Source: an uncultured Fretibacterium sp. (GTDB taxonomy: Bacteria > Synergistota > Synergistia > Synergistales > Aminobacteriaceae). From it: a stretch of 36,605 nt of DNA. A program made the position numbers and the translations under genes. The DNA lies in NCBI GenBank assembly GCA_947168585.1, contig CAMVMK010000020.1, positions 1 to 36,605 on the forward strand. The letters are read 5' to 3'. Below the pieces are notes generated by a model. The model made no database searches. It was not told the DNA's origin and was given only the letters and a program-made list of their open reading frames with translations. Position 1 is the stretch's first letter; the number at the start of each line of letters is the position of its first letter. Shown one piece after another: positions 23,846-32,081 of the stretch.

Positions 23846-24784
23846 TTATTTGAATTGAGCAACGTTTTCTTTTGTTACAGTTGAAACACCTGTATCAACG
23901 ACTGCGCCGCCTAAATCTTTGCCGTTCTCAAGGTCAACGACAGCGTTAATAGCAAGTTCGCCCATTACGTTCGGATTCTGAGCCGCAAAAGCTAAAAGTT
24001 CGCCGCTTTCAACGTGAGCAATATTCGAGTCTGATTTGTCCCAGCCTACGCAATAAATATTCATGCCGTTGTTGATAGCGTCTTTTACAGCGGCTGCCGC
24101 GCCGTTTGTCGCACCGTCATTCGTTCCGTAGATAGCTACAACGCCGTTATTGATGAGGGTGTTAGCAAGTTCCTGAGCCTTTGAGTTATCGCCGTCTGAA
24201 TACTGGCGTTCGCCCATTACGAATTTTGTTCCTTTGAAGACTGAAGCAAATCCGTCATAGCGATCCTGGCATGACTGAACACCGGCCTGAGCGTCAACGA
24301 TTCCGATTGTTCCTTCGGTTACGCCTTTTTCAGCAAAGAGTTTAGCAAGATATTCGCCTATCTGTTTTCCGCCTGCGAAGTTGTCGGTTGCGTAGGTTGC
24401 TGAGGCTTTGAGGGTTGCAGGAGCGTCAACGTAAATAATTTTAATTCCTGCATCGAGGGCTTCCTGAAGAGCGCGGTTAGCTGAAGTTCCGTCATTGCAA
24501 GCGATGATGATGTAATTTACACCGTCTGCTACAGCGTTCTGAATTTTCTCGATCTGCTGCTGATTGTCTTTCGTTTCAGGAGCAAGCCAGACCATTTCAA
24601 TTTCGTTGCCTTCTTTGTTGAGGGCTTCGACACGAGCCTGAGCGGCGTTACGGAGTCTGACCCAGTGAACGTCCATTTGATCCATCGTGATGAGACCGAT
24701 TTTCGTTTTGACACCTGCGAAAGCCATTCCGCAAACACCGAGCACTAACGAGAGAACGAGAACTGCTGATAAAACTTTTTTCAT
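23846..24784 (-). CDS. rbsB: Sugar ABC transporter substrate-binding protein, RbsB family
   Basis: This is an extracytoplasmic binding protein (Peripla_BP_4) for a pentose or hexose. The signal peptide is MKKVLSAVLVLSLVLGVCGMAFA. Motifs are KIGLITMDQMDVHWVRLRNA, then GVNYIIIACNDGTSANRALQ, ATDNFAGGKQIGEYLA and VAIYGTNDGATNGAAAAVKD, all in family order. 312 residues from this ATG, chosen because AATAGGAGGC precedes it; an extension of 13 codons has neither signal nor site. It is the last gene of the operon, unusual for a binding protein that is normally needed in excess. The sugar cannot be named from sequence. Confidence 0.93.
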   Translation of the reverse strand: MKKVLSAVLVLSLVLGVCGMAFAGVKTKIGLITMDQMDVHWVRLRNAAQARVEALNKEGNEIEMVWLAPETKDNQQQIEKIQNAVADGVNYIIIACNDGTSANRALQEALDAGIKIIYVDAPATLKASATYATDNFAGGKQIGEYLAKLFAEKGVTEGTIGIVDAQAGVQSCQDRYDGFASVFKGTKFVMGERQYSDGDNSKAQELANTLINNGVVAIYGTNDGATNGAAAAVKDAINNGMNIYCVGWDKSDSNIAHVESGELLAFAAQNPNVMGELAINAVVDLENGKDLGGAVVDTGVSTVTKENVAQFK

Positions 24785-24820
24785 AATAAAAATGCCTCCT
24801 ATTAAAATTTTATTTATTTG

Positions 24821-24840
24821 CAAAATCCTTAAGGACTTTG
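24821..24840 (-). promoter_or_regulatory. Small hairpin between rbsC and rbsB
   Basis: On the minus strand CAAAGTCC-TTAA-GGATTTTG forms an eight-pair stem with one mismatch and no U run. It could stabilise or set a processing point for the rbsB message, which would help this promoter-distal gene to be expressed more. Confidence 0.4.
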
Positions 24841-24850
24841 AAACCTGATT

Positions 24851-25849
24851 TTATTTTGCGTTTTTCTTTTTGCCGATCACGCCGCTTCTGCGCATAATGT
24901 CAAATAAAACGCAGGCAACAACGATAACGCCGATAATTATATTTCTCATAGCTACAGGGACGTTAGCGAGAGTTAAACCGTTTTGAAGAATTGCCCAGAC
25001 CGAAGCACCCGCTATAACTCCGACTAAAAGCCCCGAACCGCCTAATGTCGAGATACCGCCGATAACTGCCGCCGCAACGCCGTACATTTCGTAACTCATT
25101 CCGGCCTGCATTGAGCCCATTCCTGCCGCAGCCATCGTGATTAATCCGGCCATGAAAGAGCAGAAAGCTGAAATCGTGTAAGCTATTGTCGTAGTCTTGA
25201 AAACGTCAACACCTGAAAGTCTCGCAGCATCAACATTCGAGCCGATAGCGTAAATATGCCGTCCTGTCGCCGTATACGTCATTATATAGTGGAAAATAAA
25301 CCAAATTACGAGACAAATTATAACACCGTAATATAAATATCCGACACGTCCGTAATAAAAAGTATCACGGAATAAATCTTTAAGTCCGCCCGTTCCGATG
25401 TCGCCGGTGTTGTAGTTGTTATTAACGAGCTGAGCAATGCCGCGGCAGATTGTCATAGTTCCGAGTGTGCCGATGAAGGGCGGGAGCTTGAATTTTCCTA
25501 CTAAAAGACCGTTGCAAAGTCCGACAGCAAGGCACGCGATTAAGTCAATAATAATAGCTAAAATTACGTTCATGCCGTTGCATACGAGAGTAGCCGAAAT
25601 CATTGCGGACATTCCAAGCACTGAACCGATTGAAAGGTCGATGTTTCCCGTAATGCAGACGATACCTTGACCAATGCCGACAAGTAAATACGGGCAGATT
25701 GAACGTGCTAAGGACATTAAATTATTTTGACGCACGAAATTCGGGTTCATAAGCCAGAAAATTACCATTAAGACGATAACTCCGGCAAAAGCCGTTACGA
25801 CAGAAGCAACGCCGGGTTTTGAAAGAAAGCTGCGTTTTTTAGTTTCCAT
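24851..25849 (-). CDS. rbsC: Sugar ABC transporter permease, RbsC family
   Basis: This inner-membrane permease forms the sugar channel. At 332 residues and about ten membrane segments it fits the RbsC/BPD_transp_2 family. Recognised blocks are GQGIVCITGNIDLSIGSVLG (about 60-79), LVGKFKLPPFIGTLGTMTICRGIAQL, GRHIYAIGSNVDAARLSGVDV (the ATPase-coupling loop), and AAAVIGGISTLGGSGLLVG. The start is ATG after AAAGGG. It lies between the ATPase and binding-protein genes. Confidence 0.95.
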   Translation of the reverse strand: METKKRSFLSKPGVASVVTAFAGVIVLMVIFWLMNPNFVRQNNLMSLARSICPYLLVGIGQGIVCITGNIDLSIGSVLGMSAMISATLVCNGMNVILAIIIDLIACLAVGLCNGLLVGKFKLPPFIGTLGTMTICRGIAQLVNNNYNTGDIGTGGLKDLFRDTFYYGRVGYLYYGVIICLVIWFIFHYIMTYTATGRHIYAIGSNVDAARLSGVDVFKTTTIAYTISAFCSFMAGLITMAAAGMGSMQAGMSYEMYGVAAAVIGGISTLGGSGLLVGVIAGASVWAILQNGLTLANVPVAMRNIIIGVIVVACVLFDIMRRSGVIGKKKNAK

Positions 25850-25906
25850 TTTTAATTTTTTCCCTTTCTAAAAATTTTCAATATATTCGGAGAAGTTTTC
25901 TATTTT

Positions 25907-25934
25907 CTACTTCCTACTTCCTAACTCCTACTTG
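25907..25934 (-). repeat. Heptamer repeat between rbsA and rbsC
   Basis: Pyrimidine form on the plus strand (CTACTTC, CTACTTC, CTAACTC, CTACTTG); on the minus strand, the coding direction, it reads as purine units just after the rbsA stop. A single arm. Confidence 0.65.
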
Positions 25935-25939
25935 CTTTT

Positions 25940-27454
25940 TTAAGCTGCGTTATCGCCGAAGCGTGTAGCATAAGTCATAATTTCTTCTTCGGAAGTGTTG
26001 CGGGGATCGACTTCACCTGTAATTTTTCCGTTGCACATTACAATAATTCTGTCTGAAATTCCCATTACTTCCGGCAATTCTGATGAGACTATGACAACTC
26101 CTACGCCCTGCTTTTTAAGTTCGTTGATGATTTCGTAAATTTCAACTTTAGCGGCAACGTCAATTCCGCGAGTAGGTTCATCGAAAATTATTACTCTTGA
26201 TTGACGAGCGAGCCATTTCGCAACAACAACTTTCTGCTGATTTCCGCCCGATAAACTTCCGGCCTCGATGTCGGGGTGAGCCATTTTAATTGTTAATGAA
26301 CTCTTGCCCTTTTCAATCATTTCATTTTCAACACGTTTGTTAATTTTTTTCGTTACGCTTCCAAGCGTAATAATATCAAGGTTAGGAAGAGCGATATTAT
26401 CTCTGATTGAAAGTTTCGTGCAAAGACCCTCTTTTTTGCGGTCTTCGGGAGCTAAAACTATTCCTTGACGGATTGCCGCGCCCGGGTTATGAATTTCAAG
26501 AGGTTTCCCGTCAAGCAGAATTTCTCCGCTGTCTTTGGGGTCTGCTCCGAAAATCGCGCGCATTGTTTCAGTTCGTCCTGCTCCGACAAGTCCTGAAAAT
26601 CCTAATACTTCTCCCTCGAATACCTCGAAAGAAACATCTCTAACAAGTTTGCCAGCGTTAAGGTGTTTGACTTCGAGAATTTTTTTGCCTTTCGCAACTG
26701 TCTCGCGGGGAAATTGATTTTTAACTTCATGACCTACCATATTCGCAATAATTTGATCCATCGTGAAGTCTTCAAATTTTCCCTCAGTTATATATTTTCC
26801 ATCGCGCATTATAGTAACGTCATCGACAATATGATGAAGTTCCTGAAGTCTGTGGCTTATATAGACAATCGCTGTGCCCATAGCTTTAAGTTCGCGGACG
26901 ATCCTGAACATTTCTGTAATTTCGGCGTTTGAAAGTGAAGACGACGGCTCATCCATAACTAAAACTCTTGCGTTAATTAAAAGAGCCTTAGCTATTTCGA
27001 CCATCTGCTGGCGGCCTACGGTTAAATTTCCGACTGACTCGTCCGGGTCTAAATCATGAATACCGAGTTTAGCTAATTCAGCAACGGCCTGACGGTTCAT
27101 TTCTGCGTTATCAAGTCTTCCGCCTTTTGTGATTTCGCGGCCTAAAAACATATTCGCGGCTACGCTTAAATGCTGGCACATATTTAACTCCTGATGAATT
27201 ATCGCTATGCCTAACGCTTGAGCCTGCTTAGTGTTCAAATCGCCCTCGATTTTATTTCCGAAAATCGTAATATCGCCGGAGTCGCGGGTATAAACGCCCG
27301 ATAAAATTTTCATGAGCGTTGATTTTCCTGCTCCGTTCTCGCCTAAGAGAGCCATTACGCGCCCGGGCAGCAAATGAAGATGAACATCATCGAGAGCCTT
27401 AACGCCGGGAAATGTTTTCGTAATATGCTCCATTGTAACGACATAATCGCTCAA
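25940..27454 (-). CDS. rbsA: Sugar ABC transporter ATP-binding protein, RbsA family
   Basis: This is the double ATPase of a CUT2-type sugar importer. The first domain has GENGAGKSTLMKILSG (about 37-52), the family's TVGRQQMVEIAKALL and VLVMDEPSSSLSNAE. The second domain has the expected degenerate P-loop GLVGAGRTETMRAIFG, then LSGGNQQKVVVAKWLA and IIFDEPTRGIDVAAK. 504 residues is full length. ATG start 28 bases after the lyxose isomerase gene. Confidence 0.96.
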   Translation of the reverse strand: MSDYVVTMEHITKTFPGVKALDDVHLHLLPGRVMALLGENGAGKSTLMKILSGVYTRDSGDITIFGNKIEGDLNTKQAQALGIAIIHQELNMCQHLSVAANMFLGREITKGGRLDNAEMNRQAVAELAKLGIHDLDPDESVGNLTVGRQQMVEIAKALLINARVLVMDEPSSSLSNAEITEMFRIVRELKAMGTAIVYISHRLQELHHIVDDVTIMRDGKYITEGKFEDFTMDQIIANMVGHEVKNQFPRETVAKGKKILEVKHLNAGKLVRDVSFEVFEGEVLGFSGLVGAGRTETMRAIFGADPKDSGEILLDGKPLEIHNPGAAIRQGIVLAPEDRKKEGLCTKLSIRDNIALPNLDIITLGSVTKKINKRVENEMIEKGKSSLTIKMAHPDIEAGSLSGGNQQKVVVAKWLARQSRVIIFDEPTRGIDVAAKVEIYEIINELKKQGVGVVIVSSELPEVMGISDRIIVMCNGKITGEVDPRNTSEEEIMTYATRFGDNAA

Positions 27455-27482
27455 AATTTTTTCACTCCTTAAATTTTAATTT

Positions 27483-28169
27483 TTAATCTTTTGCCGGAGG
27501 GTATTCCGTGCAGAGCAGTCTATAAGGCGGCTCGTCTTCTTCAATCGTCGGGAAGCGTCCGAGAGGCTCGTAAAATCTGTTATCGGTGTTGTCATCGTTG
27601 CACATTGAAACTTCTCCGATAATTGCGTAGCCTGTGCCGGGCTGGATTCTGAACTCGTGATAGTAATAAGGATAGAGCGACAAAGATTCGCCGGGCTTCA
27701 AAATAACTTCAGAGCCTGCTTTTACGAAATATTGACGGCCGTCCTGGAAAATTTTAACGTCGGTGTCTTCGAGGTCTTCGGTTTCACGGTTAGCGTTCCA
27801 AAGTTTGAAGACGATATTTCCGCCTCCGCGGTTGATGATGTCTTCCATTTTGTTCCAGTGAAAATGGTTAGGAGAGACTTGGCCTTCTTTGAGCATCATA
27901 ATTTTTTCAGCGTAAGTTTTCGTATATTTCGGGTTATGAACGTTGCCGTTGCGGATCGTGATTAAATAAAGACCTTTTGTCTCGAAATGTCCTTCGCCGT
28001 AGTCCGTGATGTCCCAGCCGAGAGCATTATCGCGGATTTCGTCATATTCGTGGCCTTTAGTCTTCCATTCTTCGGGCGTAAAACTCAAGAACGGAGGAAG
28101 AGCAAAGCAGTGTTTCTTGAGGAGGCCCTCAAATTCTTTGATGCAGTTGTTAATTTCAGAACGTTTCAA
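27483..28169 (-). CDS. D-lyxose ketol-isomerase (D-lyxose/D-mannose isomerase family)
   Basis: This is a cupin metalloenzyme that interconverts D-lyxose and D-xylulose, and in many members D-mannose and D-fructose. Metal ligands are visible as His102, His104 and Glu109 in NHFHWNKMED and His171 in YPYYYHEF, the double-stranded beta-helix pattern. Other family marks are ALGWDITDYGEGHFETKGL and PGTGYAIIGEVSMCNDD. 228 residues matches the DUF1498 family. It starts with ATG after GAGGTG. In this operon it probably opens an aldose into a ketose for the kinase. Confidence 0.9.
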   Translation of the reverse strand: MKRSEINNCIKEFEGLLKKHCFALPPFLSFTPEEWKTKGHEYDEIRDNALGWDITDYGEGHFETKGLYLITIRNGNVHNPKYTKTYAEKIMMLKEGQVSPNHFHWNKMEDIINRGGGNIVFKLWNANRETEDLEDTDVKIFQDGRQYFVKAGSEVILKPGESLSLYPYYYHEFRIQPGTGYAIIGEVSMCNDDNTDNRFYEPLGRFPTIEEDEPPYRLLCTEYPPAKD

Positions 28170-28197
28170 AATAAAATCACCTCAAAATTAAAATTTA

Positions 28198-28231
28198 GTA
28201 ATGGGGAGTTAGGTTTGAGGAGCGGAGTGTT
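28198..28231 (-). repeat. Heptamer repeat between the DUF4432 gene and the lyxose isomerase gene
   Basis: GGGGAGTTAGG, TTGAGGAG and CGGAGTG units on the plus strand, that is the pyrimidine form in the coding direction. A divergent member of the family. Confidence 0.5.
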
Positions 28232-28253
28232 AAAAAAATTAAAAATTAAAAAA

Positions 28254-29303
28254 TTAATACCTTGTTTCAAAAATTTTTACAGCCGCTTTAATTTCTTCAT
28301 CACCGTCAAGTACAGTGAACTTCAAAATATTTTTTTCTTTAGCGAACGGTGCGATTTTATAAACTTTATCGCCGTACCATTTGCGCCCGTGAACGAGAGA
28401 GTTAGCAGGCTCAAGGCCGACAACATAATCACCGCTTGCTATTGATTTCCATTGCATGAAGTGAGGAAGAAAATTTTTATTCCATGAAATTTTTAAGCCT
28501 AATTTTAATTCAGGATTTACGGCTAAAACTTCTGTATCGTTATTCGAGTCTGATTTTAATTCATGAATGAAAACATATTCAGGCTCGTTGTCTTTAGGGG
28601 CTTCCATTAAATTATATCTGTCTTCATGGCCTTTAGCGTTGTCATCTCGTGCTGTAACTTTTGAAGTCGGGATATAAAATTTCGTATTTTCGTCCAAGAA
28701 CGGCCAGCCCATATTAATATGATAGAGCAGCATTAACGGCTCATCGCGGAAAGCTTCATTTTCAAATTCGTCAGTGAGTGTGAAAGATTTTTCGCCGTAA
28801 ATTGTCTCGATACTGCGCCGCAAAACTAAATTTTCTCCGAATAAAGCAGCCTCGCGCATTTCGCCGGAAATTTTTACGTGATATTTATCTCCGTCCCAAA
28901 AAGCATCGCTCGATAAATGTTCCGCCGGAGTAGTTCTAATTCTTCCGTGCATGGGATAATCTGCTCCATCAATATTGCAGGGTGCGCCGATATTTTCAAG
29001 ACCGGCCGTGAAAAATAATCCACCCATGATACTGCGCTGAGCTTCAAGGCCGTTAGTGTCGTAGTGGCCAAGTCCTTGAAGTCCGGGTTTCGATAAAAAA
29101 CTCATGTTCACGCCCGCGTAAGAAAATTCGCTGACATCGAGGCATTTATCCGCTAAAACTCTCATAGAAATTTTGCCGTTCTTAACGTCATAAGCCTTGA
29201 GATTTTTGCTGCGTCCTTCGGCGTAAATTATCGGGCGGACATAAGCGGCCTGCTGAAGGCTTCCTGAATATTTCATTAAATCTTTTTTATTCGAGATTTG
29301 CAT
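28254..29303 (-). CDS. DUF4432 aldose 1-epimerase-like protein
   Basis: This belongs to the galactose-mutarotase-like superfamily (DUF4432), members of which accompany uncommon-sugar catabolic genes; the precise reaction is not established. Motifs are YSGSLQQAAYVRPIIYAEGRSKN near the N-terminus, VLADKCLDVSEFSYAGVNMSFLS (about 47-69), GGLFFTAGLENIG and DYPMHGRIRTTPAEH, and LLYHINMGWPFLDE (about 186-199). The 349 residues fit. The start overlaps the previous gene by 17 bases, so translation is coupled. It may anomerise or act on the transported sugar. Confidence 0.85.
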   Translation of the reverse strand: MQISNKKDLMKYSGSLQQAAYVRPIIYAEGRSKNLKAYDVKNGKISMRVLADKCLDVSEFSYAGVNMSFLSKPGLQGLGHYDTNGLEAQRSIMGGLFFTAGLENIGAPCNIDGADYPMHGRIRTTPAEHLSSDAFWDGDKYHVKISGEMREAALFGENLVLRRSIETIYGEKSFTLTDEFENEAFRDEPLMLLYHINMGWPFLDENTKFYIPTSKVTARDDNAKGHEDRYNLMEAPKDNEPEYVFIHELKSDSNNDTEVLAVNPELKLGLKISWNKNFLPHFMQWKSIASGDYVVGLEPANSLVHGRKWYGDKVYKIAPFAKEKNILKFTVLDGDEEIKAAVKIFETRY

Positions 29304-29859
29304 GATATTGCCATAAATCTTTCATGTTAATATTTTTCTCTTCGATCATCATTTTAGCGATAATATCTCCGAGAAGTAATAAACTCTGGTCAAAAATTGT
29401 CGTCATAGGTTGACACGAATCGATTTCGTCATCGAGATAAAATTTCGTTCTCACGGGTATTCTTACCATGAAGTCCGCAATGTCTTTCATTTCGCTGTTA
29501 GCGTTTGAGCCTATATGAACGATTTTGCAGTCGACAGCAGCGCGGGCTTTTTTAGCAATTCCGAGAGGAAATAACGAGCCTCCCGACCCTGAGCCGACGA
29601 TTAATAAATCATTTTTCGTTATAGCCGGTTCAGTGATGTCGCCGACGCAGTGAGCTTTAATGCCTAAATGGGCAAATCTTTTGCAGATACATTCGAGAGC
29701 CATCATAACGCGCCCTACTCCGACAAAGAAAACTTGATCGGCTTTTTGAATTTCGTTATAAAGTCTTTCAATCTGTTCGGGCTTAATTGCCGCTAAAGTT
29801 TTATCAAGTTCGGCGATAACGTCCGTCCTTGCGTTCAAATATCTTTCTGAAAAATTCAT
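29287..29859 (-). CDS. hxlB: 6-phospho-3-hexuloisomerase family (SIS domain)
   Basis: This is a SIS-domain sugar-phosphate isomerase; the named family interconverts D-arabino-hex-3-ulose 6-phosphate and fructose 6-phosphate. Motifs are VFFVGVGRVMMALECICKRFAHLGI (about 48-72), DLLIVGSGSGGSLFPLGIA (about 101-119) and the characteristic end MKDLWQYHANLE. The 190 residues are typical. No 3-hexulose-6-phosphate synthase is present, so formaldehyde fixation is not indicated, and it may act on another 3-keto or 2-keto sugar phosphate. The ATG overlaps the stop of the upstream gene (TAATG). Confidence 0.85.
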   Translation of the reverse strand: MNFSERYLNARTDVIAELDKTLAAIKPEQIERLYNEIQKADQVFFVGVGRVMMALECICKRFAHLGIKAHCVGDITEPAITKNDLLIVGSGSGGSLFPLGIAKKARAAVDCKIVHIGSNANSEMKDIADFMVRIPVRTKFYLDDEIDSCQPMTTIFDQSLLLLGDIIAKMMIEEKNINMKDLWQYHANLE

Positions 29860-30548
29860 TAAATTAAATTCCTCCGTATTTGATTTAATTTTTCAAAACT
29901 TCCCTCTAAGTCATCGCGCTGAAGACAAGTGCTGCCGGTTACGAAAATATCAGCAAGACCGCCGCCCCAATCTTCAAGATTTTTGGGCGAAATTCGTCCG
30001 TCAAGTTCGATTTTTGTTTTTAATCCGCGCTCATCAATCATTTTCCGTAAATCTTTAATTTTTCTTTCAGCGTAGACTGTCTGTTTTTCGCCTTTAACGA
30101 AAGCATAGCCCGGGTTAATTAACATTAATAAAACTGCGTCGCATTTCTCTAAAACATATTCAAGAGTTGAAAGAGGCGTTGAAGGTTTCAAAGCTACTCC
30201 GGCTCTAACGCCTTTAGAGTGAATGCGGTTTAACATTCCGTCTATGTGAGGCTGAGTTTCAGCGTGAAAAATGAGCTGCTGGACTCCAATATCCAACAGC
30301 TCATCAACAAAATAATCCTGTTCAGTTACCATTACGTGGCAGTCAAAAGCTAAATCAGTTTTTGCTCTTAACTGTCTTACCGTATCGAGGCCGAGCGGCA
30401 TACTCGGGCTGAAATGACCGTCAAGAATATCAACATGAAGCATATTAATTCCGCATTTTTCTACGGTTTTAACTTGGCTTTCAAGGTTGCACATATCGAG
30501 GCATATTAAAGACGGCGAGATGATACATTTTTCTTCCCAGATTGACAT
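29859..30548 (-). CDS. Ribulose-phosphate 3-epimerase family protein, candidate D-allulose-6-phosphate 3-epimerase
   Basis: This TIM-barrel epimerase binds a metal through His38 and Asp40 (MLHVDILDGHF), His71 (FDCHVMV) and a later Asp (IELDGRIS, where Rpe usually has VDGG). VTGSTCLQ is the phosphate-binding end, where Rpe has AGSA. The IELDGR and VTGST variants and the operon content favour a hexulose-6-phosphate epimerase such as AlsE (allulose 6-phosphate to fructose 6-phosphate) over housekeeping Rpe. That is inference. 229 residues; 12 bases after the kinase gene. Confidence 0.8.
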   Translation of the reverse strand: MSIWEEKCIISPSLICLDMCNLESQVKTVEKCGINMLHVDILDGHFSPSMPLGLDTVRQLRAKTDLAFDCHVMVTEQDYFVDELLDIGVQQLIFHAETQPHIDGMLNRIHSKGVRAGVALKPSTPLSTLEYVLEKCDAVLLMLINPGYAFVKGEKQTVYAERKIKDLRKMIDERGLKTKIELDGRISPKNLEDWGGGLADIFVTGSTCLQRDDLEGSFEKLNQIRRNLI

Positions 30549-30560
30549 TTTTTTACACCG

Positions 30561-31505
30561 TTAATTATTTTCTTTTATAAAATCTTCGATTTGAGAGCGT
30601 GTCGGAATTGATTCGATTGCTCCTTTGCTTTGAACGCAGATACAGCCCGAAATATTTCCGTAATTCATAGCGTCTTTTAATTTAGCTTCGTCAATGTCGG
30701 AAATTTTTTCTACGTCTTCGAGCCTTAATTTTGAAAGGAACGCGCCCCAAAAAGCATCTCCGCACCCCGTAGCGTCAACAGCGTGGACTTTTCGGCCTTT
30801 AACGTTGACTGTTCCGTCCTTAAAATATGCTCTTGCGCCGTCTGCCCCAAGCGTCTCAACGATGACGGAAATATCATAATATTTCATTAAGTTCGGAAGA
30901 TTTTTTTCTCCGCCCATCATTTCAATTTCTTCGCCTGAAAGTTTTAATAAATCTACGAATTTCAAAATTTCTTTCACGGCATTAACGCAGGCGTTTACGT
31001 CATTGTTCCACATTAAATCTCTATAATTTATATCGAAGCTGACGAGTTTTTTATTTTCATGAGCGAGCCTCATAGCTTTTACAGTCGCGTCTTTTTCGGG
31101 CTGAGCTGAAAGAGAACATGAACCGGCATGAATGATTATAGAATTTTTAATATCTTCTTCTTTAACGTCTGACTCAGAGAGCATCATATCCGCGCCGGGC
31201 TTGCGTGCAAAAGTGAAAACTCTTTCGCCGTTCTCTGACAAAGTTACGAAAGCCATCGTTGTAACGGCCTCTTTACATAAATCTTTGCAGACAGCTTCAA
31301 CGTTATATTTTGCAAGAGTGTCCATTAAAAAATGTCCGAAATTATCATCGCCGACCTTGCAGCACATTGAAGCCTTAAGACCGTTTTTAGCCGCCGCAAT
31401 AGCGACATTGGCCGGTGCTCCTCCTGCTTTTCTGATATAACTCGCCTGTTCGCTGCCAGGGATAAAATCAATTACCATCTCTCCGATAGAGTATAAATCA
31501 TTCAT
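30561..31505 (-). CDS. PfkB-family sugar kinase (fructokinase-like)
   Basis: This is a ribokinase/PfkB-fold kinase that phosphorylates a ketose, giving the 6-phosphate substrate for the downstream enzymes. The N-terminal signature is KAGGAPANVAIAAAKNG (about 26-42), the fructokinase-like stretch is TFARKPGADMML, and the catalytic motif is DATGCGDAFWGAFL (about 243-256) with Asp249 region and GCGD in place of GAGD. 314 residues. First gene of the operon; ATG behind a GGGGGA site about 12 bases off. Fructose, allulose or another ketohexose is possible. Confidence 0.88.
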   Translation of the reverse strand: MNDLYSIGEMVIDFIPGSEQASYIRKAGGAPANVAIAAAKNGLKASMCCKVGDDNFGHFLMDTLAKYNVEAVCKDLCKEAVTTMAFVTLSENGERVFTFARKPGADMMLSESDVKEEDIKNSIIIHAGSCSLSAQPEKDATVKAMRLAHENKKLVSFDINYRDLMWNNDVNACVNAVKEILKFVDLLKLSGEEIEMMGGEKNLPNLMKYYDISVIVETLGADGARAYFKDGTVNVKGRKVHAVDATGCGDAFWGAFLSKLRLEDVEKISDIDEAKLKDAMNYGNISGCICVQSKGAIESIPTRSQIEDFIKENN

Positions 31506-31565
31506 GAAAGTAAAATCCCCCGAATAAATTTATTTTTCAATTTTGAAAATTTGTGTGATAAGTGA

Positions 31566-31594
31566 ATTATATAACATTAAATAACGCTATGCAA
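31566..31594 (-). promoter_or_regulatory. Promoter of the sugar operon
   Basis: On the minus strand TTGCAT, a 17-base spacer and TATAAT stand about 60 bases upstream of the kinase start. Good hexamers and ideal spacing. No obvious operator palindrome was seen in the leader. Confidence 0.75.
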
Positions 31595-31619
31595 AAGGAT
31601 TAAAGAAAAATAAAACCGC

Positions 31620-31647
31620 TTGCATAATTTACAAAAGCTGATAAAAT
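31620..31647 (+). promoter_or_regulatory. Promoter of the HU gene
   Basis: TTGCAT, a 16-base spacer and TAAAAT, preceded by TG (extended -10). The ATG is about 30 bases further with TTAGGAGG before it. The -35 hexamer equals that of the divergent sugar operon. Confidence 0.75.
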
Positions 31648-31678
31648 GCTGAAAAAAGTTTTTTAGGAGGTGTAAACA

Positions 31679-31966
31679 ATGACAAAAGCAGAACTTATCG
31701 AAGCAATCACTAATAAACTTGATATGCGCAAAAAAGACGTAGCTCCTGTTGTTGACGCAGTTTTCGCAGAAATTCAGGGTGCTCTTGCGAACGGCGACAA
31801 ATGCACGTTCGTAGGTTTCGGAGTCTTTGAGGTAAGAGAAAGAGCTGCCAGAGAAGGCCGCAATCCTCAGGATCCTTCAAAGGTCGTTCTCATTCCGGCG
31901 AAGAAAGTACCTGTATTCAGACCCGGCAAAGAACTCAAAGAAAAAGTTCTTAACGCGAAAATCTAA
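31679..31966 (+). CDS. hup: HU family DNA-binding protein
   Basis: HU is a dimeric nucleoid protein that bends DNA. The family pattern is complete: MTKAELIEAITNKLDMRKKD, FVGFGVFEVRERAAREGRNPQ (the signature arm start, about 44-64), IPAKKVPVFRPGKELKEKV. Length 95 residues is slightly above the common 90. It starts with ATG behind TTTAGGAGGTG and stands alone between a promoter and a terminator. Confidence 0.96.
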   Translation: MTKAELIEAITNKLDMRKKDVAPVVDAVFAEIQGALANGDKCTFVGFGVFEVRERAAREGRNPQDPSKVVLIPAKKVPVFRPGKELKEKVLNAKI

Positions 31967-32006
31967 TTTTTCAGACGTTAAATTTTAATTTCAATTAGAA
32001 ATTAGG

Positions 32007-32057
32007 AGTGAGGAGTTAGGAATGAAAAAAATAAATTTCTAATTCCTCGCTTTTTTT
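32007..32057 (+). terminator. Terminator after HU made of the heptamer repeat
   Basis: AGTGAGGAGTTAGGAAT pairs with ATTTCTAATTCCTCGCT over 17 positions (three G-U pairs, no mismatch) and seven T follow. This is the clearest case in which the repeat arms form a rho-independent terminator. Confidence 0.85.
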
Positions 32058-32081
32058 ATAGAAAGAAAGGGAAAATTTTTC

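Noticed and set aside
29287-30548. Ribulose monophosphate (formaldehyde-fixing) pathway
   Set aside because: The barrel gene has the Rpe-type HVD and CHVM metal motifs, not a hexulose-6-phosphate synthase pattern, so only the isomerase half would be present.
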